64,000 bases of DNA from Sorangium cellulosum (GTDB lineage Bacteria; Myxococcota_A; Polyangia; Polyangiales; Polyangiaceae), in NCBI GenBank assembly GCA_020720045.1, contig DYPH01000017.1:1-64000 (forward strand), written 5' to 3'. Below are positions 43,533 to 52,793 of this stretch, one piece after another. Within the stretch, counting starts at the first letter, position 1, and each line of letters starts with the position of its first letter. Under the pieces are notes generated by a model. That model made no database searches. It saw only the letters and a program-made list of their open reading frames with translations, and was not told where the DNA came from. The position numbers and the translations under genes are program-made.

Positions 43533-45311
43533 ATGCGCACGCTCCCCCTTTTCGCCTTCGCCCTCGCCTCCCTGATCCCGGCCGCAGCTCTCGCCGATGA
43601 GCCGAAAGTCCCCACCGCCCCGGCGACGCCGTCGGACAAGCCGGCCGAGAAGCCGGCCGAGGCGGAAGCGGCAAAGACGACCGCCGAACCGGTCGCGGCA
43701 GAGCCGAAGGTCGCGGCAGAGCCGAAGAAGGAAGCTCCCGACCTCGCGGCCGGCGCGGCAGGCGCACGTGGAGCCGGCGTTGCGATGCCCGGCTCGACGG
43801 GTGGCGGCGGCTTCATGGATACGCGTCTCACCTGGACGATCGGCGACGACGACTTCCTCCACCCCACCGGTCAGCTCGTCCCGATCTCGCAGAACTTCAA
43901 CATCGGCGACCGCGCCCAGTACCGACTTTTCTTCGACAATCTCAATTCGCGTTTCGCCGGTCGTGAAAACCTCACGCACCTTGTGATGTACAAGAAGCTC
44001 CCCGGCTTCATCAAAGGTCTGACGACCGAGGCTTCGCTCGTTCTCCGCTTCGACATCGCCGCGCTCGCCGCCAACACCGGCAGCCTGAACTCGGCCCTGT
44101 ACGACTCGGGTTCGTTCCTCCGCATCTTCTACAACACGAGCGCGAAGCACGAAAAAGAAGGCGTTTCAGCCGTCTTCTTCCCGCTCGACACCGACCGTGT
44201 TCGTCTCGGCTACCTCTACGACATCTCCTGGGGCGGTACCGCGGCGAGCATCAACCAGAGCATCTTTCCGCGTATTCAGGGTTCTTCGCCCGGTTTGAAG
44301 ATCCAGTACGACTCGAAAGATTTCTACGCGTTTCTCGGTTTGAAGACGGCGACGATCGTCCAGCCGGAAAAAATCGTGAGCGGCTCCGGTGGCGAAGGCG
44401 GCGTCGAAGTGACGCGCGTCGGTGAAGCGAACTACGGCGTCCTCGGCGGTCTCGGGTTCGATCCGACGGAGAAGGTCCGCGTCGACGTCGGCGCGGGCTA
44501 CTTCCAGCAAGGCAAGTTCGACCTCGACGACGTCCGCGGCCAGAACGTCTACACCTACGGCGGCTCGGCGCGCGTGATGTATCACCACAACATGCCGGTC
44601 CCGACGTCGATCGACTTCCAGCTCTATCGGAATGATCCGCAGGCGCCGATGCAGCTTTTCCGCCCGGAGAAGTACGAGCCCGGGAAAACCAGCTACAACG
44701 TCAGCGCCGAAGTCGACGTCCTCCAGCAGCACCTGAAGGATTTCGACGTCGCCGGAAAACTCAAGGATCAGACCGCCTACGCCGCCGCCCTTCAGGGCGT
44801 CCTCAAGTCGGGCTACCTCCGCGCCAGCGCGACCGGCATCGTCCGTAACTTGGCCTTCGTCAACCGCAACGTTCCCGGGTTTATCCCCTTTGAAACGCTG
44901 CCGAAGGACGCCAAAACCGACAATGAACTCTTCGGTGCCGTCGCCCTCGACTACCACCTGCCCGACCTCCACCTCACGCCGGGCATCGGCGCCGGTCTCC
45001 AGATGCCGGCGACTTTCCGGAGCGAGTTCAGCGACGGCGGGATCCAGGCCTCGCGCGTGGTCGTCGTCCGCCAGCAGGGTCAGGAATCGATCCTCCCCTA
45101 CAACAAGGACCGCACCCCCATCGTCCAGGCGCGCGCCTCGGTGAAGTGGGACCTCAGCGAAGCTTTCGCGATGGTCGGCTGGGCCCAGTTCGTTCGCGAC
45201 AACAACAGCACGCTCGTCATCCGCGACCCGAAGGAGGGCTCGGCGACCCTGCGTGTTTACCAGTCGCCGAACCGTCTCGGCGCTGGTGTCGCGCTCCAAG
45301 CGCGCTTCTGA
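43533..45311 (+). CDS. Predicted outer-membrane beta-barrel protein
   Basis: 592 residues. A classical signal peptide (LPLFAFALASLIPAAALADE) is followed by an Ala/Pro/Glu/Lys linker (residues ~25-80), then ~500 residues of alternating strands (RVRLGYLYDISWGG, DFYAFLGLKTATIV, KVRVDVGAGYFQQGKF) ending in LGAGVALQARF with the terminal Phe typical of BamA-dependent barrels. Porin-like by pattern; substrate unknown. It sits 71 bases after the lipoprotein on the same strand. The last codons lie in a 24-bp tandem repeat and a long terminator follows. Confidence 0.75.
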   Translation: MRTLPLFAFALASLIPAAALADEPKVPTAPATPSDKPAEKPAEAEAAKTTAEPVAAEPKVAAEPKKEAPDLAAGAAGARGAGVAMPGSTGGGGFMDTRLTWTIGDDDFLHPTGQLVPISQNFNIGDRAQYRLFFDNLNSRFAGRENLTHLVMYKKLPGFIKGLTTEASLVLRFDIAALAANTGSLNSALYDSGSFLRIFYNTSAKHEKEGVSAVFFPLDTDRVRLGYLYDISWGGTAASINQSIFPRIQGSSPGLKIQYDSKDFYAFLGLKTATIVQPEKIVSGSGGEGGVEVTRVGEANYGVLGGLGFDPTEKVRVDVGAGYFQQGKFDLDDVRGQNVYTYGGSARVMYHHNMPVPTSIDFQLYRNDPQAPMQLFRPEKYEPGKTSYNVSAEVDVLQQHLKDFDVAGKLKDQTAYAAALQGVLKSGYLRASATGIVRNLAFVNRNVPGFIPFETLPKDAKTDNELFGAVALDYHLPDLHLTPGIGAGLQMPATFRSEFSDGGIQASRVVVVRQQGQESILPYNKDRTPIVQARASVKWDLSEAFAMVGWAQFVRDNNSTLVIRDPKEGSATLRVYQSPNRLGAGVALQARF

Positions 45312-45380
45312 GACGCGCTCCAAGCGCGCTTCTGAGACGCGCTCCAAGCGCGCTTCTGAGACGCGCTCCAAGCGCGCTTC
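45291..45380 (+). repeat. 24-bp tandem repeat across the barrel gene stop codon
   Basis: 3.75 exact copies of a 24-bp unit (GCGCTCCAAGCGCGCTTC plus TGAGAC). The first copy holds the last codons and TGA of the barrel gene. Each unit includes the palindrome AAGCGCGCTT. Confidence 0.95.
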
Positions 45381-45385
45381 AAACC

Positions 45386-45425
45386 AAGAACCCTCGAAGG
45401 CTAGCCTTCGGGGGTTCTTCGTTTT
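45386..45425 (+). terminator. Long terminator hairpin after the nucleotidase operon
   Basis: 17-pair near-perfect stem: AAGAACCC and CGAAGG opposite CCTTCG and GGGTTCTT with one T-G, then CGTTTT. It may also serve the converging gene. Confidence 0.85.
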
Positions 45426-45434
45426 CCGCTTTCG

Positions 45435-46286
45435 TCAATGACGGATTCCGTCGTCGGGGGGCGGCGGCAACGGCGGGCGCCGGGCGAGCTTGTCCAGGCA
45501 TGCGAGACGCACCGCCCCCGAGACCGACGGCGAGGTCGCAACCAACCGAAGTTCTTGACGAAGGAGCAGCGCCACGAGCGGTACCGCGAGCTCGGGGGCA
45601 AGCTTCGGATGCATGCAGAGTGCAAGGCGAATTCGTGCAGAATGCACCCACCGCGGCGACCGAGCGACGCGCGTCAATACCGCTGCATCGCCAGGCCGGC
45701 GCGCGACGAGTCGGAGCACATCGGCTTCGGTGGTTCGCGGATTGATAAGTACATTGGCAACGACCTCGGGGTGCGGGTCGAGCAGCAATTTTTCGAGAAG
45801 ATCGCGGCTCGGCCGCCGGGCAAGCGCCTTCCGCTCCCCGAGCGTGAACGCCCGGCCCCGCGGATCGGTCATCACGCGCGGATCGGCGGCCCGCCCCCGC
45901 TCCTCGCCGGGCTCGCGCACCGCCGGTACGTCCTCTTCGCCGCCAAGAAACCGCAGGAGCGCCGCGTGGCCGCCCGCCTTTGCGGCCGCTGCGAGGTCTC
46001 GGCGTCGATGGACGACCGGCGCTCGCGCTTCGCCGGGGTGTTCGTTTTCGGCGAGCCAGTCGACGACGGCGAACATCGCGTCGCGCGCCTGCGCATCTGC
46101 CGCTTCCACCCGGAGGCAAAGCTCTTCAAGCGCCTCAGAAAATCCAACAATTCCCGTCGTTTCCGCGAAGAGGCCGACGACGCGGGGCCGGAGCGCCTCA
46201 TCTCGCTGACCACGCACGCCGCGGATGAGTGAATCGACGGCCCGTGTCGGTTGCGTACCGTCGGCGGGGAATTCAGGTCCTTGCAC
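45435..46286 (-). CDS. HEAT/LRV-like repeat protein, unknown function
   Basis: 283 residues. No enzyme motif. The C-terminal half has short repeating helices of the leucine-rich-variant or HEAT type (LLEKLLLDPHPEVVANVLINPRTTEADVLRLVARRP, then AVLTRVARSPRWVHSARIRLALCMHPKLAP), with DP/NP turns about every 24-36 residues. The N-terminal part (LFAETTGIVGFSEALEELCLRV) is helical. Such solenoids usually bind proteins. The gene is divergent from clpS (90-base gap) and converges on the nucleotidase operon. Confidence 0.7.
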   Translation of the reverse strand: MQGPEFPADGTQPTRAVDSLIRGVRGQRDEALRPRVVGLFAETTGIVGFSEALEELCLRVEAADAQARDAMFAVVDWLAENEHPGEARAPVVHRRRDLAAAAKAGGHAALLRFLGGEEDVPAVREPGEERGRAADPRVMTDPRGRAFTLGERKALARRPSRDLLEKLLLDPHPEVVANVLINPRTTEADVLRLVARRPGDAAVLTRVARSPRWVHSARIRLALCMHPKLAPELAVPLVALLLRQELRLVATSPSVSGAVRLACLDKLARRPPLPPPPDDGIRH

Positions 46287-46376
46287 GCCGGCAGTCTACA
46301 CCGACTCCGCAACCCGCCGGCGATTCCCCGGCGAAACACTTCCGAATCTCCTTCGCCGGATGCATGATGCGCCGCG

Positions 46377-46751
46377 ATGCTTCTCGACCTCGTGCACGCC
46401 GGTCCCACCGATCCGCCGTCCCGCAATCCTGACCTCGACGACGACGTCGCCACGCGCACCGTCCCCCGCGCAAAAACCCCTCGGCGGTTCAAAGTCATTT
46501 TTCACAATGACGACTATACGACGATGGAGTTCGTCATCGTCGTGCTCCGAAGCTATTTCCACAAGAATGACGCAGAAGCGAATCACATCATGATGACGGT
46601 CCACCGAAAAGGCCGCGCCGTTGCCGGGATTTATCCGCGCGATGTGGCCGAAACCAAGGTGAGTGAAGTGATGGACCTCGCAAAAGAGAATGGGATGCCG
46701 CTTCTCTTGACGACCGAGCCGGAAGACGGAGACGGCTCCGGGTCCGAATAG
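46377..46751 (+). CDS. clpS: ATP-dependent Clp protease adaptor ClpS
   Basis: 124 residues. The core reads RRFKVIFHNDDYTTMEFVIVVLRSYFHKNDAEANHIMMTVHRKGRAVAGIYPRDVAETKVSEVMDLAKENGMPL in the known order, including the NDDYTTMEFV pocket for N-degron residues and the ClpA-binding surface. The ~30-residue N-terminal tail needed for delivery is present, and an acidic C-terminal tail (EPEDGDGSGSE) is extra. It lies 81 bases before clpA on the same strand, the usual pairing. Confidence 0.95.
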   Translation: MLLDLVHAGPTDPPSRNPDLDDDVATRTVPRAKTPRRFKVIFHNDDYTTMEFVIVVLRSYFHKNDAEANHIMMTVHRKGRAVAGIYPRDVAETKVSEVMDLAKENGMPLLLTTEPEDGDGSGSE

Positions 46752-46832
46752 CGGGATTCTCTCGGGAAGGATTGCGCTTTCCGAAACCATCCCCACGTTG
46801 CGCCTTCTTGCCAGCCCCCCGAGGATTCTCTC

Positions 46833-49124
46833 ATGCGCATCAGCCCTGAAGTCGAAATCGCCCTCACCGTCGCCGCGAACGAAGCGGCCCGTCGGTGCCA
46901 TGAGTACGTCACCCTCGAACACCTCGTCTATGCGCTCCTCTTCGATGAAGAAACGGCAAAGATCGTTCGCCACTCGGGGGGTGACAAGAAGAAACTCCAG
47001 GTCGCTCTCGAGGAATTCTTTGAGAAAGAGCTCGAAGCTCTGCCGGAAGACAGCGCCCCTACGCCGGTAGCATCCCTTGGCGTTCAACGGGTACTTCGCC
47101 GCGCGATGGCACACGTTCAAAGTTCAGGGAAAGAAGAAGTCAAAGGCGGCAATGTGCTCGTCGCCGTCTTCTCGGAGCGCGACAGCCACGTCGTCAACCT
47201 CCTTGAGCAGAACGGCGTCACACGCATCAATGTGGTCGCCTACATTTCGCACGGCGTCTCTAAAGTCGACGACGAGCGCGAAGTCGCCCGCGAGGGTGGC
47301 CAAGAGGGCGAAGGGGATGCGGCCGCCAACCCCCTCAAGAATTTTGCAAACGATCTCAACGAAGAAGCACGCGCCGGGCGCATTGACGCCCTCGTCGGTC
47401 GCGAAGCCGAAGTCGAGCGCATCGTCCAAATCCTCGCCCGTCGGAAGAAGAACAATCCGCTCCTCCTCGGCGACCCTGGCGTCGGAAAAACAGCGATTAT
47501 CGAGGGGTTGGCGCGCCGGATCGTCGAGGGGGACGTGCCGGCCGCCCTCGCCGATGCGACCGTCTACTCGCTGGATATGGGGGCCGTCGTCGCCGGAACC
47601 CAGTTCCGCGGGCAATTCGAAGAGCGTTTGAAGGCGGTCATTAAGGCGATTGAAAAGAAGGGCAATGGCATCCTCTTCATCGACGAAATTCATATGATCG
47701 TCGGCGCCGGAGCCACCCGCGGGAGCATGGACGCGTCGAACCTGCTCAAGCCGGCCCTCGCCAGCGGCAAGCTTCGCTGCATCGGCTCGACGACCTTCGA
47801 CGAGTATCGCCAGCACTTTGAGAAGGATCGGGCGCTCTCACGACGTTTCCAGAAAGTCGACGTCAACGAACCCTCTCTCGACGATGCGACGAAGATCCTC
47901 TTCGGCCTGAAGCCTCAGTACGAGCAGTTCCACGGCATCACCTACGAAGACGACGCCGTCAAAGCGGCGGTCACCCTCTCCGCGCGCTACCTCCACGATC
48001 GCAAACTCCCCGACAAAGCGGTCGATCTCCTGGACGAAGCGGGCGCCGCAAAGAAGCTCGCGCTCGGGAAAAAGCGCCCTGAAGGCGAGCCGGCCCTTAC
48101 GCCAGTCGTCACCGCCGTCGATATTGAAATCGTCGTTGCGAAGATGGCGCAGATCCCGCCCAAGGAGGTCTCCTCGGATGCACGTGCGGCACTTCGGAGC
48201 CTAGAACGCGATTTGAAGAGCGCCGTATTTGGCCAGGATGAGGCATTGTTGGCCCTCACATCGGCTATCAAGATGTCTCGGGCCGGCCTGCGAAATGCGG
48301 AGAAGCCGATCGGCTCGTTCCTGCTTACGGGCCCTACCGGCGTCGGAAAAACCGAGTCTGCCAAGCAGCTCGCGAAGACCCTCGGCATCGCCTTCTTCCG
48401 TTTCGACATGAGCGAATACATGGAGGCCCATTCGGTCTCCCGGTTCCTCGGTTCGCCCCCCGGTTACGTCGGTCACGATGCCGGCGGTCAATTGACGGAA
48501 GCGATCGCCAAGACCCCGCACGCCGTCCTTCTCCTTGACGAAATTGAGAAGGCCCACCCGCAAATCTTCAACGTGCTTCTCCAGGTCATGGACCACGGCA
48601 AACTCACCGACGGCACCGGGAAGACGACCGATTTTCGGCATATTATCCTGTTGATGACCAGCAACGTCGGTGTGCGCGATCTCTCGCGAAATACCGTCGG
48701 CTTTCAAATGGGGAAAGCGACCGGTGATGCCGAGCGCGAATACAAGCAGCTGTTCTCCCCCGAGTTCCGAAATCGTCTCGACGCGCGCATCGCCTTCGCG
48801 CCGCTTTCGAAGGGGACGATGGGGAATATCGTCAATAAGTTCATTGTCGAATTGGAAGGCCAACTCGCCGACCGCGACGTTACGCTTAGCGCAACGCCGG
48901 CCGCGCGGGACTGGCTCGCCGAGCGCGGCTACGACCCGGACATGGGCGCCCGCCCCCTTGGACGGGTGATTCAGAGCGAAGTGAAACAGCGTTTGACCGA
49001 GGAGCTGCTGTTCGGAAGCCTCGAGCACGGCGGCCACGTCGCCATCGATTGCGTGGACGACAAGCTCACCTTCGTGTTCACCGCAAAATCCGAGCACGCG
49101 AAGGTCGACACCTTCGTCAACTGA
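46833..49124 (+). CDS. clpA: ClpA unfoldase subunit of ClpAP
   Basis: 763 residues, the normal ClpA length. N-terminal Clp repeat domain ([34 protein letters not shown]), D1 with [15 protein letters not shown] and Walker [15 protein letters not shown], and D2 with [16 protein letters not shown] and [16 protein letters not shown]. The short D1-D2 spacing without a ClpB-type coiled-coil middle domain marks ClpA. It works with ClpP, not in the window, and with ClpS next door. A terminator follows the stop. Confidence 0.96.
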   Translation: MRISPEVEIALTVAANEAARRCHEYVTLEHLVYALLFDEETAKIVRHSGGDKKKLQVALEEFFEKELEALPEDSAPTPVASLGVQRVLRRAMAHVQSSGKEEVKGGNVLVAVFSERDSHVVNLLEQNGVTRINVVAYISHGVSKVDDEREVAREGGQEGEGDAAANPLKNFANDLNEEARAGRIDALVGREAEVERIVQILARRKKNNPLLLGDPGVGKTAIIEGLARRIVEGDVPAALADATVYSLDMGAVVAGTQFRGQFEERLKAVIKAIEKKGNGILFIDEIHMIVGAGATRGSMDASNLLKPALASGKLRCIGSTTFDEYRQHFEKDRALSRRFQKVDVNEPSLDDATKILFGLKPQYEQFHGITYEDDAVKAAVTLSARYLHDRKLPDKAVDLLDEAGAAKKLALGKKRPEGEPALTPVVTAVDIEIVVAKMAQIPPKEVSSDARAALRSLERDLKSAVFGQDEALLALTSAIKMSRAGLRNAEKPIGSFLLTGPTGVGKTESAKQLAKTLGIAFFRFDMSEYMEAHSVSRFLGSPPGYVGHDAGGQLTEAIAKTPHAVLLLDEIEKAHPQIFNVLLQVMDHGKLTDGTGKTTDFRHIILLMTSNVGVRDLSRNTVGFQMGKATGDAEREYKQLFSPEFRNRLDARIAFAPLSKGTMGNIVNKFIVELEGQLADRDVTLSATPAARDWLAERGYDPDMGARPLGRVIQSEVKQRLTEELLFGSLEHGGHVAIDCVDDKLTFVFTAKSEHAKVDTFVN

Positions 49125-49142
49125 ATCCCACGTCGACGAGCG

Positions 49143-49178
49143 AGGCCCGTCCCGATCCGCCGGCGACGGGCCTTTTTC
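49143..49178 (+). terminator. Terminator after clpA
   Basis: AGGCCCGTC / GACGGGCCT, 9-bp perfect arms, followed by TTTTTC. Confidence 0.9.
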
Positions 49179-49213
49179 TTGGCAGAAATACTGAACAGGC
49201 GTATCGCACCGTC

Positions 49214-49852
49214 GTGCGTCGCATCCCCGTCTTGAATCCCGAACAGCGGTTCGTGGCGACGACGACGACCTACGACGAGGGGGAAGCGCCGGCCGTCTCG
49301 GTGGAGGTCTACGAAGTTCCCGTCGGGATCAGCATCGCGCCGGTGATTCCCGGCCTCAATGACGATGCAATTCCAGCGCTTTTGGAGGCGGCGAAGAACG
49401 CGGGCGCCCAAGGTTGCAGCTTCACGCTGCTCCGCCTGCCGGGGCGCGCCGTTGAGGAGGTCTTCGTCGGCCGCCTGCGAGAGGCGGTCCCCCTCCGCGC
49501 GGAGAAGATTTTGGCGCGTCTCCAGGAAATGGCCGGCGAAGGTTGGGACGCGGAAGCGCAGGCGAGCAGCCCTCGAATCTACAATTCTTCGTTTCATGCT
49601 CGCCAGCGCGGCTCTGGCGTTTATGCCCAATTGATTGAGGCGCTCTTTCTCAAGACCGCACGTCGTCTTGGACTATTGCCTTTTTCGGAATGGCCGCTTT
49701 CCGACGCCGCCCGAGGTGGTGGCGCGCCGCGCGGTGATCACTTTTTGGTTCCGAAGGGGAGCGCCCCGCGCACCGCCGAACCGCCGAACGCCCCGCCGAA
49801 CGCGCAACTTTCGCTTTTTGGCGTCGACGCGTACCGGCGAACCGGTCGATAA
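49214..49852 (+). pseudogene. PA0069-family radical SAM protein with its catalytic core deleted
   Basis: The frame (GTG start at 49214, ~212 residues) begins RRIPVLNPEQRFVATTTTYDEGEAPAVSVEVYE, like the N-terminus of SplB-related PA0069-type radical SAM proteins. It passes directly to VPVGISIAPVIPGLNDDAIPALLEAAKNAGA and the usual C-terminal half. The intervening ~150-200 residues with the CxxxCxxC iron-sulfur motif and most of the barrel are absent. The frame is kept, so a product could be made but cannot be a radical SAM enzyme. A Pro/Ala-rich tail ends in QLSLFGVDA. It is either a remnant of an in-frame deletion or an assembly collapse. Confidence 0.7.
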
Positions 49853-49859
49853 CCGCCGC

Positions 49860-51902
49860 GTGCGACGCCCTTCCCCCCTGTTTGCTGCGTTGCCCCTTGC
49901 AGGCGCCCTCGTCGCGACGCGCGCTGCTGCCCTTCCCGTCGGCAGCGGAGGACGCTGCGCCCCGCTTGACGACCTCGCGCACGCGCCGCCCCGCGAGCCG
50001 GCCCGCGGCGTCGACGAGCCGCTCGCTCCGCCACCGGCCGATACCGCCTCCTACGCGTGGGAGGTCCGCCTCGATCCGGCGGCGCACACGCTTGAGGGGA
50101 CCGGAACCGTCACCTTCGTCAATCGAAGCTGCGCCCCCCTCAAAGAGCTTTGGGTACACCTTTACCTTAACGCCTTTAAGAACGATCAATCGCTCTTTAA
50201 CCGTGACCCAAGCGGCGGTTTTCGGGGAGGAAACTCAGGCGATCCCGGGTCAATTGACGTCCATTCGTGGGTCCAAACCGACGGCGAGAGTGCCAAAAGT
50301 CTCTGGAAAGACGTCGATCTTCACGGCGTACCGGGCGACACCAGCGACGAAACCGACGCACGGATTCCGCTCGCAACAGCGATAGCTCCCGGAGAAACGG
50401 CGACGTTTCGGGTGACGTTTACCAGCAAATTACCCGAGGTTGTGCTTCGCACCGGCTACGCGGGGAGCTTCCATTTCGCCGGCCAGTGGTTTCCAAAGCT
50501 CGCGGTGCTTTCCGACGATGGCACGTTTGTCCACTTTCCGTTCCGGCGCCTCTCCGAGTTCTTTGCCGACTTTGGTCGCTACGATGTGACCATTGATACG
50601 CCGGAGTCGTTTGCCATCGGTGCGGTTGGTATCTCTCAGGGAATCGCCACAGAGCATGGGCACCGTCGCGAGCGTTTTCTTGCCGAACATGTCCACGATT
50701 TTGCCTTTGCCGCCTGGGACCAATTCGTTGCCCGTGACGAAACGATCGACGGCATCGCCGTCCATACCCTCGCCCCCCGCGGCTGCGAAGCGATCGTAGG
50801 GCGCGAACTCGCCGCCCTCCGTACCGCAATCCCCCAATTTCGCGCGCGTTTCGGCCCCTACCCCTATCCCAACCTCACCGTCGTCCACCCGCCCGCCGCC
50901 GCGGAAGAGGCGGGCGGCATGGAGTACCCGACGCTCATCACGACCGGCGGCTCCTGCCGAACGCCGAGCTTTCTCCACTCCCCGGAATTGCTCACTATTC
51001 ACGAGTTCGGCCACGAGTACTTTTACGGCCTCGTCGCGACCAACGAAGCGGCCTTCCCCTGGCTCGACGAAGGGATCAACAGCTTCGCGCAGAACGGTGC
51101 ACTCTGCAGCAAACTTTTCTGCGCCGGTTCTTTTCTCGATCTTCCGTTTTTGCGGGTGGCGAGTGAGGCGATTCAGGGGCCAACTTCAAACGCATTTGCC
51201 GCCGATATCTCCGTCGGGAGCCCTGCTGCGAGCTTTCCGACGGGGGGCCACTACACCTTCCTTGTCTACGGAAGAGTGCCGGCTATTTTTGAAACATTTG
51301 CTCGAGTCTACGGTCGCGAGAAGCTCGACAAGCTCCTCGCCACGTGGACGCGGAGATACCGTTTTCGCCACCCTTCGCCGGACGATTTTTACGCATTGAT
51401 GGGGCAGATCTATAGCGACTCCGAGGCTCGCACCTTTCGCGCCGCCATCGACCACCGCGGCACCGTCGATGACGCCCTCCGGAGCTTCCACTACCGGCGC
51501 GTTCGCAGAGAACTCCGCGCCGTCTCCGGCTTCGCCGACGGACACGTCGGGGACGAATACCAGGGGTTCGTGACGGTCGCCCGCCGTGGCGATCTCGCGA
51601 TTCCGACGACGCTCGCCGTGCGCTTCGAAGACGGCTCGGAAGCTCGCCTCCCCCTCGAAGGCGGCCGGGAGGACGCCACCGGTGGCGCGACGCTTCAAAT
51701 CCCGATCACCGGCCGCGCGCGACCGACCTTCGCCACCCTCGATCCCGACGGCGCGATGCTCCTCGATGGCGACCGCAGCAACGACTCGATACGCGCGGTG
51801 TCCGAGGATTCCGGCAAGCCGACCGTCGGAAAGAGTAGCGCCAAAGGCACGTTTTCTCGCGTATTTTCCGCGCTGCTCGCCCTCCTCGGAGGCGCCGGAT
51901 GA
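49860..51902 (+). CDS. M1 family (gluzincin) metallopeptidase, exported
   Basis: 680 residues from GTG 49860, just after the previous stop. Signal peptide LFAALPLAGALVATRAAALP. The N-terminal beta domain (YAWEVRLDPAAHTLEGTGTVTFVNRS) fits M1 aminopeptidases; the exopeptidase-type motif reads GGMEYPTLI; the zinc site is HEFGHEYFYG with the downstream Glu in WLDEGINSF. The C-terminal region is weakly similar to family helical domains. Likely periplasmic or surface peptidase. It overlaps the following membrane-protein gene by ATGA. Confidence 0.85.
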   Translation: MRRPSPLFAALPLAGALVATRAAALPVGSGGRCAPLDDLAHAPPREPARGVDEPLAPPPADTASYAWEVRLDPAAHTLEGTGTVTFVNRSCAPLKELWVHLYLNAFKNDQSLFNRDPSGGFRGGNSGDPGSIDVHSWVQTDGESAKSLWKDVDLHGVPGDTSDETDARIPLATAIAPGETATFRVTFTSKLPEVVLRTGYAGSFHFAGQWFPKLAVLSDDGTFVHFPFRRLSEFFADFGRYDVTIDTPESFAIGAVGISQGIATEHGHRRERFLAEHVHDFAFAAWDQFVARDETIDGIAVHTLAPRGCEAIVGRELAALRTAIPQFRARFGPYPYPNLTVVHPPAAAEEAGGMEYPTLITTGGSCRTPSFLHSPELLTIHEFGHEYFYGLVATNEAAFPWLDEGINSFAQNGALCSKLFCAGSFLDLPFLRVASEAIQGPTSNAFAADISVGSPAASFPTGGHYTFLVYGRVPAIFETFARVYGREKLDKLLATWTRRYRFRHPSPDDFYALMGQIYSDSEARTFRAAIDHRGTVDDALRSFHYRRVRRELRAVSGFADGHVGDEYQGFVTVARRGDLAIPTTLAVRFEDGSEARLPLEGGREDATGGATLQIPITGRARPTFATLDPDGAMLLDGDRSNDSIRAVSEDSGKPTVGKSSAKGTFSRVFSALLALLGGAG

Positions 51903-52792
51903 GCGGCCGGCTTTCGGAAAGTCCCATGCGTTCTCCGGTCCCGCCTCCATCCGCGAAGCGGGAGATGCAAACGGTTTTTGTTCGTATCTCCGCGACGGCC
52001 TTGCTGTTGTGCGTGCAGGATGCACTTTTCTCCTGGGCGGGGGGCTGGCTCGCGGCGACGGCGGTCGCCACCGAGACCGGCGCGCGGCCCGACGGCGATG
52101 CGTCGCTGTTTGCCCCCGGCGGCGAGGCGCTGGCCGCCTTTGCGGTCGCCCACACGGCGAGCGTGCCGGTCATCGCCGGAACCGCCATCCCCTTTCTTTT
52201 TTTCGCTTTTTTGGCGCAAGTCGCGCTGCGCGCTCGCCTCTTCCCTGGCGGCTCACGAGCGCGCAGTCGCTTCTTCCCCTTCGTTGGTATCGCCCTCCTC
52301 CAGGCGCTTGGCGCGGCGGTCGTGGCAGCAGTTGGCGGCGGCGTCGGTGCGCTCGTGATCACGGCGTCGACGCGGAATCCCGTGCAAGGCACACAGATCG
52401 CCCTCGTCGTCGCTGTGCCGTTCCTGGTGCTCGCGCTCGCGCTCTTTCACACGCGCCCCCTTGCGGAGGCGGCGTGGCTCTACGACGCGGAAAATACCGG
52501 TATTTACAGAATTTTTTCCGCATACCTGCTTACGATCCGACGAGTATTTCGCCAGCCGACGCTGCTCGGTGGACTCCTCCTGCCGCTCGCCCCGGGGGGC
52601 GTCGCGACCGTGGTGGCGCTCGCCTACGCGAGCCGGATCTCCCCTACGCCTTCACCCCTGTTGGCCGGCGCTGTGAGCCTGCTTGCCGCCTTCACGCTGC
52701 GGTTTGGCCGAGCGTATACTTGGGATTTTGCACAAAAAAAGATCGCGCCGCGCGATCCGCCGGCACAAGCTCCCGAAGGCGAAGCGAGCTAG
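51899..52792 (+). CDS. Multi-pass membrane protein, unknown
   Basis: 297 residues with about six hydrophobic segments: TALLLCVQDALFSWAGGWLAA, PVIAGTAIPFLFFAFLAQVAL, GIALLQALGAAVVAAVGGGVGALVI, IALVVAVPFLVLALALF, GGLLLPLAPGGVATVVALAYA and LLAGAVSLLAAFTL. No recognised family motif. Coupled to the M1 peptidase by a 4-base overlap, so a shared envelope role is likely. It converges on the next minus-strand gene with a 1-base gap. Confidence 0.75.
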   Translation: MSGRLSESPMRSPVPPPSAKREMQTVFVRISATALLLCVQDALFSWAGGWLAATAVATETGARPDGDASLFAPGGEALAAFAVAHTASVPVIAGTAIPFLFFAFLAQVALRARLFPGGSRARSRFFPFVGIALLQALGAAVVAAVGGGVGALVITASTRNPVQGTQIALVVAVPFLVLALALFHTRPLAEAAWLYDAENTGIYRIFSAYLLTIRRVFRQPTLLGGLLLPLAPGGVATVVALAYASRISPTPSPLLAGAVSLLAAFTLRFGRAYTWDFAQKKIAPRDPPAQAPEGEAS

Positions 52793-52793
52793 C

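Noticed and set aside
45291-45380. CRISPR-like array
   Set aside because: Direct 24-bp copies without spacers; a simple tandem repeat.
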